Below are positions 42,043 to 53,727 of a DNA stretch of 64,000 nt, piece by piece. The DNA lies in NCBI GenBank assembly GCA_030280995.1, contig JASXTE010000005.1, forward strand, positions 31,323,501 to 31,387,500, in the 5' to 3' direction. The first letter of the stretch is position 1. Every line of letters starts with the position of its first letter. The stretch is from Hemileia vastatrix (taxonomy: Eukaryota > Basidiomycota > Pucciniomycetes > Pucciniales > Zaghouaniaceae). The notes under the pieces were generated by a model that saw nothing but the letters and a program-made list of their open reading frames with translations, was not told the origin of the DNA and made no database searches. The position numbers and the translations under genes are program-made.

Positions 42043-43626
42043 CAGTACCCTGACAAAAGTTTGAGTCCAAATTCATTTATTTATTACTCATAAACCTTTT
42101 ATTCAACTTCTATAAAACTTTTATATATGATAGAATAGAGACTCTAGAATAAGAATAAAATAGCAAAAAAGTGAAAATAAATAGTTTCCTCATATAGATT
42201 TACAGCTTTCTTGTGGCTTAATTTTTCAAGTCAGTGAGGAAACACCTAAAAAATATAAAAAAAATAGCATTAGATAGTTTGGATAGAATAATAAAAATTT
42301 TCACCAAACAGAATTTGAAAATAATAAAAACTCAAAGAGAAAAAAAATATTTTGTTTTCAGTCACCATGGGGTGGTTCCACCATGTGCCTTGACAACAAA
42401 CTCCATTCAAGATGGCATTGATGCCACTAAATTTTCTAGAAAACTATCAGGAAAGCTCTCCCAATCCATCTTGAGTGCAGTCTTCATCTGTTTGATATTT
42501 TTTGGCTGATAATAGTCTTGAATGGTAGTTTTGAGTTTATGCCATACATTTTCTATAAGGTTAAAATCCAGAGATTGAGAAGGCCAATTTTCCATTGTAT
42601 GAATGTTTTCTTCTGATCTATAGTTTTTAAAATGAGGAGATGTGTGAATCGGAGAATTATCTTCCATTAAGATGAGTTTGCAAGTTGGATAATGCTTAGC
42701 AAGAAAAGGGAGAAGGGTATCCGTGCAAACATTCAGAAAAAATCAGTTGATTTCCGTTGGTTTTGAGGAAGAAATGTGAGAGGTGCTTTTATAGTATTAA
42801 AAAAGAACCCCAGACCATAACTGATGTGAGTCCAATTCTAAAAGTTGGTTGAATCATCTCCTCCTGAAATTGTTTACCATTCTTTTGCCACACTAATGTT
42901 TTTTTTGACTTCTTTCCAATCTCAAAACTTTATTCATCTGAGAAAATAACCCTTTTCCAATCATCCAAAGTCTAGATTAAGTGATCCTTAGCAAATGCAA
43001 GTCCCTTTTGCTTGTGAGTTTTGTTTAAGTATGGTTTTGAGCAGCAACTCAGCAGTGGAATACAAGCTCATGTGCATGTCTTTGGACAGTTTGGCAAGAA
43101 AAATTAGCAGAAAGTAAGTCAGTTATTTTAGCTAATGTTGCTTTTGGATTAGTTTTTAGCACACGTGCAAGCTGCTGAAGATCTCTGTCAATCATTTTCA
43201 AGGGGCTCCCCTTTGGTTTTGGAGTTTGGACTGTGCCCCTCTGACAGTATCTTGACATAATGGACAATACAGATGTTTGAGGCATTTCTAATAAAGATGC
43301 TTCATTTCTTGCAGAGATTCCCATGCTACCTAACCAGAAAACTGTAGCGTTTTCTTCAGTTGTATAGTATTTTTTTGCATATTTCTCTCTCTCCATCTAA
43401 ACAAATTTCAGGAAAGAAAACCAAATTCATTTGAGAAGTTTAAAATGCAAAAAAAGGATGATAAAAAATAAAAAGAAACTTACTATTGAAGAAAGAAGGG
43501 TGCAAAATCAAAATACAAAAAAAATGATGGTGGCCAGGATTATTGTTGTGCTGAAGTAAACTGGAAAAGATGGGTCAAGTTCAAAAAAACCTCAAATATT
43601 GGACTCAAGCTTTTGTCACCCCACTG
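42043..43626 (-). mobile_element. Tc1/mariner element, 1584 bp
   Basis: TIRs start CAGTACCCTGACAAAAGTTT on the left and, on the reverse strand, CAGTGGGGTGACAAAAGCTT on the right, both continuing GAGTCCAA. TA duplicates flank it (42041-42042, 43627-43628). Minus-strand transposase remnants fill the interior. Confidence 0.93.
42407..43396 (-). pseudogene. Tc1/mariner transposase
   Basis: Cut-and-paste transposase with two legible parts. The N-terminal HTH region (43396-43049) reads SLLEMPQTSVLSIMSRY, RGTVQTPKPKGSPLKM and RDLQQLARVLKTNPKATLAK. The C-terminal end of the DDE domain (42667-42407) reads MEDNSPIHTSPHF, WPSQSLDFNLIENVWHKLK. In between, stops and shifts obscure the first catalytic Asp. 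The last D/E region near IENVW is kept. Dead copy, but its TIRs are intact and could be mobilised by a relative. Confidence 0.85.
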
Positions 43627-44399
43627 TACATGCAGTCACTTCTTGACAATGTAGATTTTCTTGAAACAGTTAGAGAGCCATTCAATCTTACCAAAACTGT
43701 TGAAAAAGTTGGAAATGTTACCTATAATCAATTGGCTGATAAAATAAAGAAAAGAAATAAGTCAGAAAGAAAAGCTTATAATCTTATAATACAACAGCTT
43801 GACCAACTAAACATGCAACTAATATTCAATCATCCTGAAGTTGAATCAAATACCTGGAAAACATGGCAATTACTCAAAGATCATCATGCAGGAAATACAG
43901 CAGTAAACAAATCCAGAGCATCAAGAGCATTGAAGGATCTAACCTTTGCATCTGACATGAAAACTTTTCTCACTGAAGCCTATGATGTTATCCATACGAT
44001 AAAACTTCTGGGAGACAAATACACTGACAATCTTCTGGAAATTGAAATTCTTGTGCAACTACCAGAAGAATTTGATGTGACATTCCACACTCTTATTACT
44101 CACAAGAACCTGACAACCAAATATGCTCTCAAACAACTTGAAAACATTAAGTCGATGGCAAAACTCAGAGGCCAAAACCACAAGAAACTATGGCACTCAC
44201 AGCCTCAAGCTCAAACAAGCCAAAAATTAAATGCAAACACTGCAAAAAGCATGATTCAAGCAAGTTCTGGTTCAAATTTCCAAACCTCAAACCAGAATGG
44301 ATGATGCTAAAAGATCAGTCAAGGAAGGACAAGACCATTTAGGAAGCTTCACTCATGGCAATCTAAAAGTATTTCCTGATTTCAAACAGTGAAAAGAAT

Positions 44400-44810
44400 C
44401 AATCTGATGATAAAATTGTACTTGAATCAGGTGCTTCAATGATGATGATTAGAGAAAAATCATTATTTCACTCTTATTACAGTCATAAAGAAACTATAGT
44501 TACTGGTGATAAAAATATTTTAAGTACTGGTATTGGGGTAGTTGTATATACAAACAATAATTATGCAGTCTCAGTAAAATCAATTCACACACCAAATTTA
44601 CCATATGACTTATTGGCTGCAAATGATCTTTGGAAAAAAGGATACCAAATAACTCACCATACTTCATCAGAGAGTTATGTCACTATCTCAAAAAGAGATG
44701 AACAATTCAAAGCTATAATCAAAAACAGCATTCCAAGATTGAATGGAACATTTAAACCTCCATCAAAGTCATCAGCATGTATATCAGAGCTCCAGCTATG
44801 GCACAATTGA
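44400..44810 (+). pseudogene. Copia protease and pre-integrase start
   Basis: Retropepsin-like region: VLESGASMMMI, where the catalytic DSG is ESG (Asp to Glu), then SVKSIHTPNLPYDLLAANDL and a linker to LQLWHN, after which a TGA interrupts LWHNxLGHA, where CGA (Arg) is expected. The Asp loss makes it inactive. Confidence 0.75.
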
Positions 44811-45600
44811 CTAGGACATGCCAGTACCCAATATGTAAAAACAGCAATTGATGATGTTAAAGTTGATGATTATTTCTTCTGTAAAGCATGTGCACTCTCA
44901 AAATATCCAAAACTCCCATTAAAAGGTAAAATAAGACCTCCCAAAAACAAACTTGAAGTGGTCCATACTGACTTGAGTGGTCAAATATCACCAAAAACAA
45001 GAGGCATCTATAAAAATTACATCAAGCTTACAGATGGACTTACCTCATTCAGAGAAATTTATCTTCTTAAAAATAAATCCAAAGCTCTAAATTTTTTTTA
45101 AAAATATATAGATTTAGTTGAAAATAAGAGTAGTAAGAAAATAAAAATCTTACTAACAGATGGTGGAGGAGAATATACCTCAAATTCATTCTCAGAATAT
45201 CTAACACAAAATGGTATCCATCATCAAATCACGGCCCCCCATACACCTGAAAAAAATCTTGTTTCAGAGTGAGGGAAGAAGATCACTACAGAAAAAGCCA
45301 TAGCCATGTTACAAAATTCAGGGCTGCCCTTATAATATTGGGGATAAGCTGTCTGCACTGTGGTGTATCTTGAAAACCTCACCCGCAGTAAAGCAATGAA
45401 TCTAAGTTCACCAATTGAAATGTGGAAAAAACAAGCACCTACTCTAAAACACCTACAGCCATTTAGATGTGCAGCCTATGCTCACATACCCAAAGAAAAT
45501 TGTAAGGGAAAATATCACTCAAAATCAATTCCAAGTGTAATTCTGGGTTAGAAAAAAGGAAATCACAATTATAGACTACTCTCCATAAATGAAAAAAAGA
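44811..45600 (+). pseudogene. Copia integrase
   Basis: GHASTQYVKTAI and CKACALSK give the zinc region; VVHTDLSGQISPKTRG and LLTDGGGEYTSNSF carry the first two catalytic Asp; ITAPHTPEKN and VSE give the third. The core is followed by LENLTRSKAMNLSSPIEMW (45360-45551). Several stops (for example after LNFF and VSE). Confidence 0.82.
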
Positions 45601-45617
45601 TTATAATATCTCATAAT

Positions 45618-46876
45618 GTGCGCGTCAATGAGGAACACTTTCCATTCAAAGCTGTCAATAAATCATCAAATCAACTAATTATTGTTAACAACACAGAAGT
45701 TGGCAATAATATAGAAAAAGAAGATGTGTTTTTTGATGCAGTTGAGGAGCAAGAAGAAGTAACAGACATCAACACACAACCAAAAAGGCACCTAATACTC
45801 AATCTTGGCCCACCACCAACTGAACCAGCAACCTTGAGAAGATCACCAAGACTCAATGCATCAATGGCAATAATTCAAGAGATTGAAGGAAAACATAACA
45901 CCTTAGAAAATCTTTCAACCCAACAAATTATTGACCCAAATAACTATAAAAAGGCAGTAAATGGTTCAAATGCACAAAACTGGATAAATGCAATCAATAA
46001 AGAATTTGATTCATTATTTCAAAAAAAAGTAGGTCATTTGATAAAGGTAATCCCAATAAGAAACCGATTACATGTCAATGGGTTTTCAAAACTAAATTTG
46101 ATGAAAATAGAAACATATCAAAACACAAAGCAGGACTGTTAGTAAAAGGTCTCCTTCAAAAACCAGGACTTGACTTTGACAAAACTTTCTCACCAACAGG
46201 CCAAATAACTACATTAAGAGTATTAGCAGCAATGGCAGCACATGAAAACTTAGATTTTTACCAAATAGATGTAATGACAGCATTTCTAAATAGTTCTCTA
46301 AATAAAACTGTATATATTACCTTACCAGATGGGCTAGTTGATTAGATGAATAACTCAGGACAGTACTCAAATGAACAAATTTTAAGCATACAAAACAACT
46401 CATGTGCAATCCAACTGCAAAAAGCTCTATATGGACTTAAAAAAGCACCCAGGTTCTGCTACAGTGAAGTCAAATCTTGGTTCCTTAGACACAAATTTGT
46501 AGTCAGCACGTTCTATCCATGCTTATTCATAAGGAATCACAACAATATGCCATTATACGGCTACATATGGGTAGATGATATGGCCATTGTTGGTCATGGA
46601 GGTAAAGGATTTTTCAAAGAACTGTCAAAGGATTGCAATGTCCATAATTTTGGTCAAGAAGAATTTCTACTTGGAATGAAGATTTCAAGAAACTGTGAAA
46701 CTAATACAATAACACTAATTCAAAGCCAGTATATTAACAACACACTTGAAATGTATGGGATGGAAGACTGTAAACCAAACCCAACACCAGTGCGATCAAA
46801 TATTCAGCTCACACAGCCACTGACCAAGAATATAATGAATTTGTCTTATTGGACCTTGATTATTGGTCAGAAATAG
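45618..46876 (+). pseudogene. Copia reverse transcriptase
   Basis: NWINAINKEFDSLFQKK, FDKTFSPTGQITTLRVLAAM, FYQIDVMTAFLNSSLNKTVY, KALYGLKKAPRFCY and the active site GYIWVDDMAIVG (VDD kept), then EEFLLGMKISRN. A frameshift lies near 46080-46140 and a stop at about 46343. Confidence 0.87.
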
Positions 46877-47526
46877 GACAACTTTGGTACTTAGCACAAT
46901 GTACTTGTCCAGACCTTGTCTTACCTGTAAGTGTTTTGTCTCAATTTCTAGAAAAACCAAGAATTACACACTGTAATGCATTCAAAAGAATACTACAATA
47001 TCTGAAAGGAAAAGTCAATCATCAACTAGTGTATGGAACCACAACAAAATCAAAAAACATGTCACAACTTACTTTACCACGCAATGAAGAGTCAGGATTC
47101 AGTGACTCAGACTGGGCTGGATGCAAACTCACAAGGAGGCCAACATCCAGCTATGTTTTCATGCTCAATTATGGTGCCATATCATGGAAAAGTGAAAAAC
47201 AAAACACAGTTTCATTATCAGCCAAAGAGGCTGAATATAGAGGTCTTTTGGATGCAGGTAAAGAAAGACTATGGCTTCAAGGACTATTAACTGAAATAGG
47301 CTTTATACAAAGAAACTATACCCTTTTGTATGTTGAAAACCAAGGATTAATAGCTTTTTTATCAAGAAACTCAATAGTGAATTCCCAAACAAAACACATT
47401 GAAGTACACTTTCACTGGATAAGAGATAAAGTTACCATGGGAAACATCAATCTCAAATACTGTAAAACTGAAGACATGATATCTGACAACATGAAAAAAT
47501 CACTAGACAGAATCAAATTTCAATGA
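46849..47526 (+). pseudogene. Copia RNase H
   Basis: Nearly open for 225 residues: IGQLWYLAQCTCPDL, FKRILQYLKGKVNHQLVYG, FSDSDWAGCKLTRRPTSSYV, ISWKSEKQNTVSLSAKEAEY, TKHIEVHFHWIRDKV and a C-terminal DNMKKSLDRIKFQ. Catalytic Asp and Glu positions are present. Overlaps the preceding frame by 28 bp in another register, so a frameshift splits it from RT. One of the best preserved domains in the window. Confidence 0.87.
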
Positions 47527-47589
47527 TTCTGAGACTAAATGGGGCTTATAGAACTAAATACTTCTCAAGTTTCAGTTAATGAGGGAGTC

Positions 47590-48075
47590 TGTAAGAATTA
47601 TTGTAGTTATATTTTTCATTATACTAAAACTTGTTTCATTCATCCATTTCATTTTATCTATTAAAATACTTTTGTATTAATTATAATTAGTATACTCTAT
47701 CAAAGCATGTACATGAGAATAACTTCTCACAGTAAAATAGGATAGCACTATATACACATGTAAACAATACTGTTTAGTTTTCTCATATTTTGTTTCTCTT
47801 TATAGGTTAATAGTCAAAAGTTATACTAGTTAAGATATCTTACCTACCTGATTGAACTCCTATAAAGGTTGGTATATTATGTTTTATGAAATTAATATTA
47901 ATTTATCTTGTGCTCAAAGTATTTTCTACTCATTTGTTTTCACATATTTTGTTTCTCTTTATAGGTTAGTAGTCAACAGTTATAATAGTTAAGATATCTT
48001 ACTTACCTGGTTGAACTTCTATAAAGGTACAAAAACGTAAAACAAATATCCAGCACAGATCAATAAAATCTTAGT
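47590..48075 (+). repeat. 3' LTR of copia
   Basis: About 486 bp, begins TGTAAGAATTATTG, two copies of the 62-bp module, ends near AATAAAATCTTAGT. Confidence 0.9.
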
Positions 48076-48080
48076 TGACT

Positions 48081-49430
48081 TTGGGCCTTGTTGATTTTCA
48101 TGCCATAAGCTAATATAATAGGTAGCTGAAATCTGTGCAGTGTGATAGGAAGACTGGAATTAGGGGAACTCTCCCATGTGATCCTTGGGATAAACACCTG
48201 ATTTCTTTCATATGGTCCACAGAGTATAAATTATTCTATCACATTTCTTTATATCTGTGTAACCACCATCCTGGTACCATTACATAAACTTGCAGCTGGG
48301 TCGAGGTTACAAAGTAACATGATTGGTCAACCCTTCTTTAGTGAAACAGAGTGTAGAGAAAAACCTGATGTTTTGATGGTGTTTAAGTAATCTATTGAAA
48401 ATAGGTTTTTTGGTGATCCATCATCAGCTATGGCTTTATCAGCACTATAAAAAGTTGAGATTACTCCTGGTAGGATCCTCAGCACCAATTCACTAACTTC
48501 ATCTACATTCACATTTTTTGCTTCCAGGATGACCCTAATTTTTAAGTACCTGAGAAAGGAGATTTCATCACACTTGTCCAAAGAATTTATTCCAGGGTAT
48601 ACTGCAGTGAATAATTCTTTAAACCCATCAGGACCAGTGGATACACAGTGTTATGAAGGAACCTCCACCAAATCTAGATTTGGTGTTCTCCCTTCCCCAA
48701 TTCAAAGAATCCAATAAGCAAAATGGGAAGCATCTTGTACTTGCTCTATGTTCCTTCCTGTCTTCAAAAGACTCATGTGGATGGTCAGGTGGAGTTTCTT
48801 AACTTTTGGTCAGATAGTGCTGTGAATTAGAGTTGAAGATAATATCTGTCCTCTTGAGCCTTTTGGTATGACTGGAAGGCATTGTCTAAAGTCACCTGAA
48901 GAATGCCAGAAAATTATAAGAAAGGAATATTTTTTGGCATCAGTACATATGTATGAAAATGAAAATGGAAATATATATTTATCCATATAATGAAAAAGAT
49001 ATTTTAATAGAAAGATGTAAATTGAAAATGAATACCAGAAAAAAGCATAAAGATTCCCCCAAAAGCAAGATTTATATTTAGGATATCCTTTAAGCCTCTA
49101 GCCATAGCCTCATAAAAATGGAAATTTTGTGCTGGTGATTCATCCCATATGATTAACTTTTTAATCATCAAAAGTTTAGCAATGTCTCTCTGTTCTTTAA
49201 TATGAGAATATGAATCTTGATTTATATCAAGCGGAATCTTAAGCCTGTGATGAGCTTTCCTTCCCCCTTTTTTCAACAAATGTTTTACCAGTTCCCCCAG
49301 GTGCATCCAAGAAAAATATTCCACCCTCTCCAGAAGCATGTGATTTCCTAACTGCATCAAAAGCATTTTTCAGGTCTACATTAGACAAATGATACTGATT
49401 TCCCATTTTTCAGTAAGTTACTTCCTTTCA
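48081..49430 (-). pseudogene. Helitron helicase, N-terminal part
   Basis: Pif1-family: an intact Walker A GGTGKT lies at 49281-49298 within FFLDAPGGTGKT. RKAHHRLKIPLDINQD and LLMIKKLIIWDESPAQNFHF (DE box) follow in another frame. VNVDEVSELVLRILPGVIST is near 48500 and ILAYGMKINKAQ reaches the copia junction at 48080. Frames change at least twice. Confidence 0.85.
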
Positions 49431-50072
49431 TATGACTGTTCTTCTAAGATGAGTTGACCTGTAGATAGATAAAAGTGTTGTTTTCTCTCAGGAAGTCCAT
49501 AATCAGATAAAGAGTAAACTTCTTTGTTAAGCAGGAGGCTAATAAGATTCAAAGTGTAATATCTTATTTGCTGGTTGGAAGGCTAAAAAATGTGAAACTT
49601 TGTTTGAAGGATATGTTGGCAGTCATCCCCAAGTGCCAAAATATGTGATTCAAGAAAACCAACTGGATAAAAAGGATGGTTCCAGATTAGAATAGAAGTG
49701 AATAGTTGTCTGAGTTTATTTCAAGTCTTCATTAATTTTTCTTCATCCATGCATTTATTGTATTTAGCATCATCTTTCAAAAGACCATATGCCAAGAAAG
49801 CAGCCTTGAAGGTTGGGTTTTGGACACCATGCACATTTCTTAGAACTTCATAGCTTATTGGTCCAGTCACATGGTAAAGAAGAAGGAAAAAGTAAAAAAT
49901 TTCTTGAAAATTTGGTCTACAGAAGGCAACCTTCCCAATGGCTGTGTCTCTTTGACAAATTGTCCACTTTGTGCCACTTCTTCACACCAACAGTGAATTA
50001 GGAAGGAGTAAAAATATAGAAGAACATGCTAAGAACTCACACATGCTAAAAAAACTGGATATGAGCATTAGT

Positions 50073-50366
50073 TTAGTTGACCCACTTGGCCACCTCAGCA
50101 GTTAGAGCATTAGAGTATGCTGTAAACCACTCTGTTAGGGTGGTTTTCCTGCTTTCTAACACAGTACCTTCAGTTGATACCTCCCCTCTAGGATTAACTA
50201 TACCTGTTTTTTGGCCTGGAAAATAAAGCTGCAATCTTTTAACTTCTTTTTCATGACCATGAAGTGGAAAATAAAACAATTTCCAGAATGCTTCAACTGC
50301 TGAAACATACCTACAATACAGATATTCTTTGGCCTCATCTATTATTCTGTCTGTCTGCAGGACCAT
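50073..50366 (-). pseudogene. Helitron central region (Rep-helicase linker)
   Basis: DRIIDEAKEYLYCRYVSAVE and AFWKLFYFPLHGHEKEVKRL, a stretch conserved in fungal Helitron proteins between the Rep and helicase domains, then LQLYFPGQK. Open for 97 codons. Confidence 0.8.
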
Positions 50367-50599
50367 TGAGGAACAATCATTACCCTTCTACACATATTTA
50401 TAAAGATACTTGACTGAAGAGATGGTATTTTCACTTCCACATTTATATGACAATTAAATCTTCTAGAGAAATAAGGATTATAAGGCACCACATTTTGATT
50501 GGTGTAGTGAAAGCTTCCTTCAAATTTTGAAATTTTCAGACATATTTTCTCCTACAATATAAAGGATATCCATATTCATCCAACTGTGTTGTTTCCTTA

Positions 50600-52560
50600 T
50601 ATTTTTGAGGGTATAATTTAGAAATTTTCCATCTTTCATACATTATGCACATGGGCTCACAGAACCACAGGGTCCATGGAGCATACAGGTTGTCATTGTT
50701 TAAATAAATACAGGATCCTTCTCAGGGTCTGGTAACTCTTCTGAAACGATTGAGTCAATGTTGTCCATTGTACATGGCTTGTTCTCTGAATCCAAGCATA
50801 CAAGTATATGTGCATTTGGTAGGCCTCTCTTCTAAAACTCAATGACATACACATGTGCCAACACAGAACCAAGAATTCCCCGTTTTCCTTGGTTCCCAAC
50901 TACTACCTAGCTCCCCTTTGAGAAATTCTTTCATAAAAGCATCAAAATTTATTCTGAACACCCTGGAGACCAAGTCTGGCCTATTTTGAGCAGTTTGACC
51001 ATCAAGAAGCATATCAGTTATATCCTTTCAGTTTGGATTGAAAGTGATTATGATATAAAGATATGGATTTCCAAATTCATGTACTATTCCCATAGCATCA
51101 TAATATAGCTGATCCATGTTATGTGGTCCCCCTACAAAAGACAAAGACAGAATAATTTGGCTTCCGGCTTTATTGAGTTCAGTCCCATTATTGATATCAT
51201 CCTCCACACCACAATAAAGGTCTGCAAAGAGTTTATCCTGATTTTTAGTGAGGTATTACAGTATGTTTTGTTCCATTTGAGCATAAAAATCAAACAAGTA
51301 CTCTTAAAATAATAAGCCAGATAAGTGCAGCAGAGGAAACCCATTTGGATGGTAGTGTGCTCTATATGCAAAATATTTCTTTTGAGAAATATGTTCTGAT
51401 TCTCCTCTACCATGCACAACTTCATATACAAGCACATGCCAATTGAGAAGTACAAAGAGATATAAAATATTTATAAATGAACTGAAATGGACTGAAATAC
51501 TATTTTTTAAATAGAACACACCTGGTTCCTCACCCTCATTTATATTACCATCCAACAGTTTCCTTTCAGTGAAAGAAATTCCTAATTTCTAGCCAAAACC
51601 TTCATAAGGGAAAAGTAGTGTAAATCGTAATGGGAAATAGCTGGGAATTGATTCAGATATCCTTTGAAAGGTGACATATTGTTTCTCAAAAATGATATAC
51701 CTAAAAAATTAAAATTCCTCACCACATCCATGCATGATCAAACCTACTTCATTGTAAGCAGGGTTGTGATAGTGTCATAGGTCAACATTTGGGGGAGAGG
51801 TACTTTTGAGGCAGATTTTGATAGGAAAGTTGGACTGAGAAATTCTTTCTTTAGATTTTTTTAACAGTACAACAAAAGGATTGCATCTGTTCAAAATTTC
51901 TTGAAAAGATATAACTACAGGGAGGAAAACATTTACATGCATATTTTCCACATGTTGTAGGGCCTGCTGTAGAGGATCATTCCGACTAACATATATTTGT
52001 GCTAAATTTGCAGCACCATCTATTTATGGTAGGAGTGAACCAATATAGTGATGTAGTTCACCAGATATTCTGAAAGTAAAGACACCCTTTGATCCCCAGG
52101 TTTAATAATCATATATTGCACCAAGAGAGGTTATTTCCAAAGAATTGGTATAATCTCAAATATCTTTCCTTAAGTAATTTTCATCTGCAGAATTCATCTG
52201 CATTTGAAAGTTAGAAAATATTTAGGTAAAAGAGATAAGTTTTAATATTTGATACACATGTGGAAAAGATGTAGTAACCCACCATGGTTCAAATCCTTCA
52301 AATAGTGTTTTAAATCTGTTGGAGGTTCAAGTGTGATAAGTATGAAAACCTTACCTTTGCTTCAGTAAGTAGAAAACCTTAGTTTCCGAATGGGTGATGT
52401 CCCAATTTCTCCTCCAACCAATGAGCTTCCCCACAATAACCAAAAATTACCTCACTTTTTTGCAAATAGTGAGGCTGAAGATATGAGGCAATCAGGGGCC
52501 TTCTTCCAAATGGAAATTATGCAATTTAAGATGATAAAGCAGACCTAATGGATGTCCTTT
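50600..52560 (-). pseudogene. Helitron Rep (HUH) and N-terminal domain
   Basis: Rolling-circle Rep: GEAHWLEEKL, VFTFRISGELHHYIGSLLP, AQIYVSRNDPLQQAL, PLRFTLLFPYE, RAHYHPNGFPLL, LYYDAMGIVHEFGNPYLYII, RPDLVSRVFRINFDAFMKEF and HVYVIEF followed by KRGLPNAHIL near 50815. The HUH motif is NAH (first His lost). Stops occur where CAG or CGA fits (for example IEF-stop-KRG). Confidence 0.85.
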
Positions 52561-52869
52561 CTGGAACATGGAAATTGGATGCCAAAGGATTTTGACCATG
52601 ACTATTGGCTGGATGTGCAGTAGGTGGATGGATTACACTCACCCATTGAATTATGTTTTTCAGACCTGATTTTTCACAGTGTCTACCCCTTGTAGTGTAA
52701 TATGAACCCATGGTTAAAACTACAAAGAAAGACAAAAAATTAATAGAATTCATCACATCATCATTTCCCATATATATATTGTGGGTTTCTCCTAAGTAAA
52801 TAAAAGTAATTTTATACAAATTTATAAATTATTATATCTACATATCATATATAATATTATATACAATAA

Positions 52870-53727
52870 TCACCATGCAAGATGGGTGGTGGAATTTCCA
52901 GCATGTCTGAAACCTTGAACCTAAATTCCTATCTAATTGAGCACACATTGAGGTATTGATGAAAAAATAAGAAATAAAGTGTGAAAATACACTGAACCTC
53001 TAATGAAGCTAGCTTGATTATTTATTGAAGACAAGTGAAAATTTTTTGAAACAATGTTGAAGTATTAAAAACACATTTTTGTAATGGTATGTTGAAATCA
53101 GCCCTCCCAACAGCTAAGCCAGTCTGAGCAGCTACAAAATGTTTAAAATAGTTTTATACTTTTTTCATGTAAAGCTAGACACACCCCATTTTAAATTGAA
53201 AGAAAATTGATCTTAAATGTTCAAATAATTGTACCTAATTGTTAATATATGGCAAAATCACAAGGCACTATAGTAAATCATTAAAGAAAAATATTTCAGG
53301 AATTAAAATCTTCCATTAAATTTTCCTAGTAAGAATTTGAAACAAAAATTGAATTCTAATTATCCAAAAAAGATTTTATTAACCATTATTAATATTTAAA
53401 ATATCTGAAAAATGTAAAACACTTATAAAAATGAAGGGAACAATAATTTTGTTATATAATTAAGCTCTAATTTAAATATCTATTCTGTTTTCTACTCAAT
53501 AAAAAAAAGTTATTCATGTAATAGTATTTTTTACAATATATTAACCTTTTATCTTCGAAATATGAAAAAGGAAAGACATAAAATGAAACTTTATCAGAAT
53601 GAATAGTATTAAAATGGTTTTTTGATTTCTATTTATTTTTTTGAGTTGATTCCATTTCTGTTTCAATGGTATATAACTTATTTCTCATGTTTTATTATTA
53701 TTTTATTTTGTAGAACAAGATTACTTA
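52870..53727. other. No gene; shares a block with the MITE at 15756
   Basis: AT-rich DNA. TTGAGCACACATTGAGGTATTGATG near 52937 (shown here to locate it: about 25 bp, key part CACACATTGAG) matches a block inside the 15756-15977 MITE. Otherwise nothing recognised. Confidence 0.4.

Larger units (their letters stand above)
41948..44304 (+). pseudogene. Copia Gag, interrupted by Tc1/mariner
   Basis: ATG at 41948 (MNITEFQDILKKAV), then TTRLNDKNYVVWSMY up to the Tc1 insertion at 42043. It resumes at 43627 with MQSLLDNVDFLETV, followed by the copia Gag core (LLKDHHAGNT, FLTEAYDVIHTIKLLGD, LVQLPEEFDVTFHTLI) to 44304. Excising the Tc1 element and one TA restores one frame of about 257 codons. The open stretch just before 43627 is Tc1 terminal sequence, not Gag. 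No zinc knuckle is visible before the stop at 44304; TANTAKSMIQ suggests a frame change in that area. Confidence 0.85.
41339..48075 (+). mobile_element. Complete Ty1/copia element, 6.7 kb
   Basis: LTRs 41339-41925 and 47590-48075 bound Gag, protease, integrase, RT and RNase H on the plus strand. TGACT flanks both ends (41334-41338, 48076-48080). A purine-rich GAGGGAG lies immediately before the 3' LTR. A Tc1/mariner element sits inside gag. Opposite in orientation to the host Helitron. Confidence 0.92.
41110..52900 (-). mobile_element. Decayed Helitron, interrupted by a copia element
   Basis: Minus-strand Helitron Rep-helicase: N-terminal and Rep region 52560-50600, middle 50366-50073, Pif1-type helicase 49430-48081 and, beyond the copia insertion, 41338-41159. 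Removing the copia element and one TGACT copy rejoins the helicase at AYGMKINKAQ and SLDIVGII. Terminal TC/CTRR ends and the 3' hairpin could not be fixed, so the limits are approximate. Confidence 0.88.

Noticed and set aside
43570..43626. Start of copia Gag at 43570
   Set aside because: Those bases are the Tc1/mariner terminal inverted repeat; the true Gag start is at 41948.
52526..52819. Minus-strand frame as a separate gene
   Set aside because: Its C-terminal end merges with the Helitron N-terminal region and the rest is AT-rich flank; not independent.
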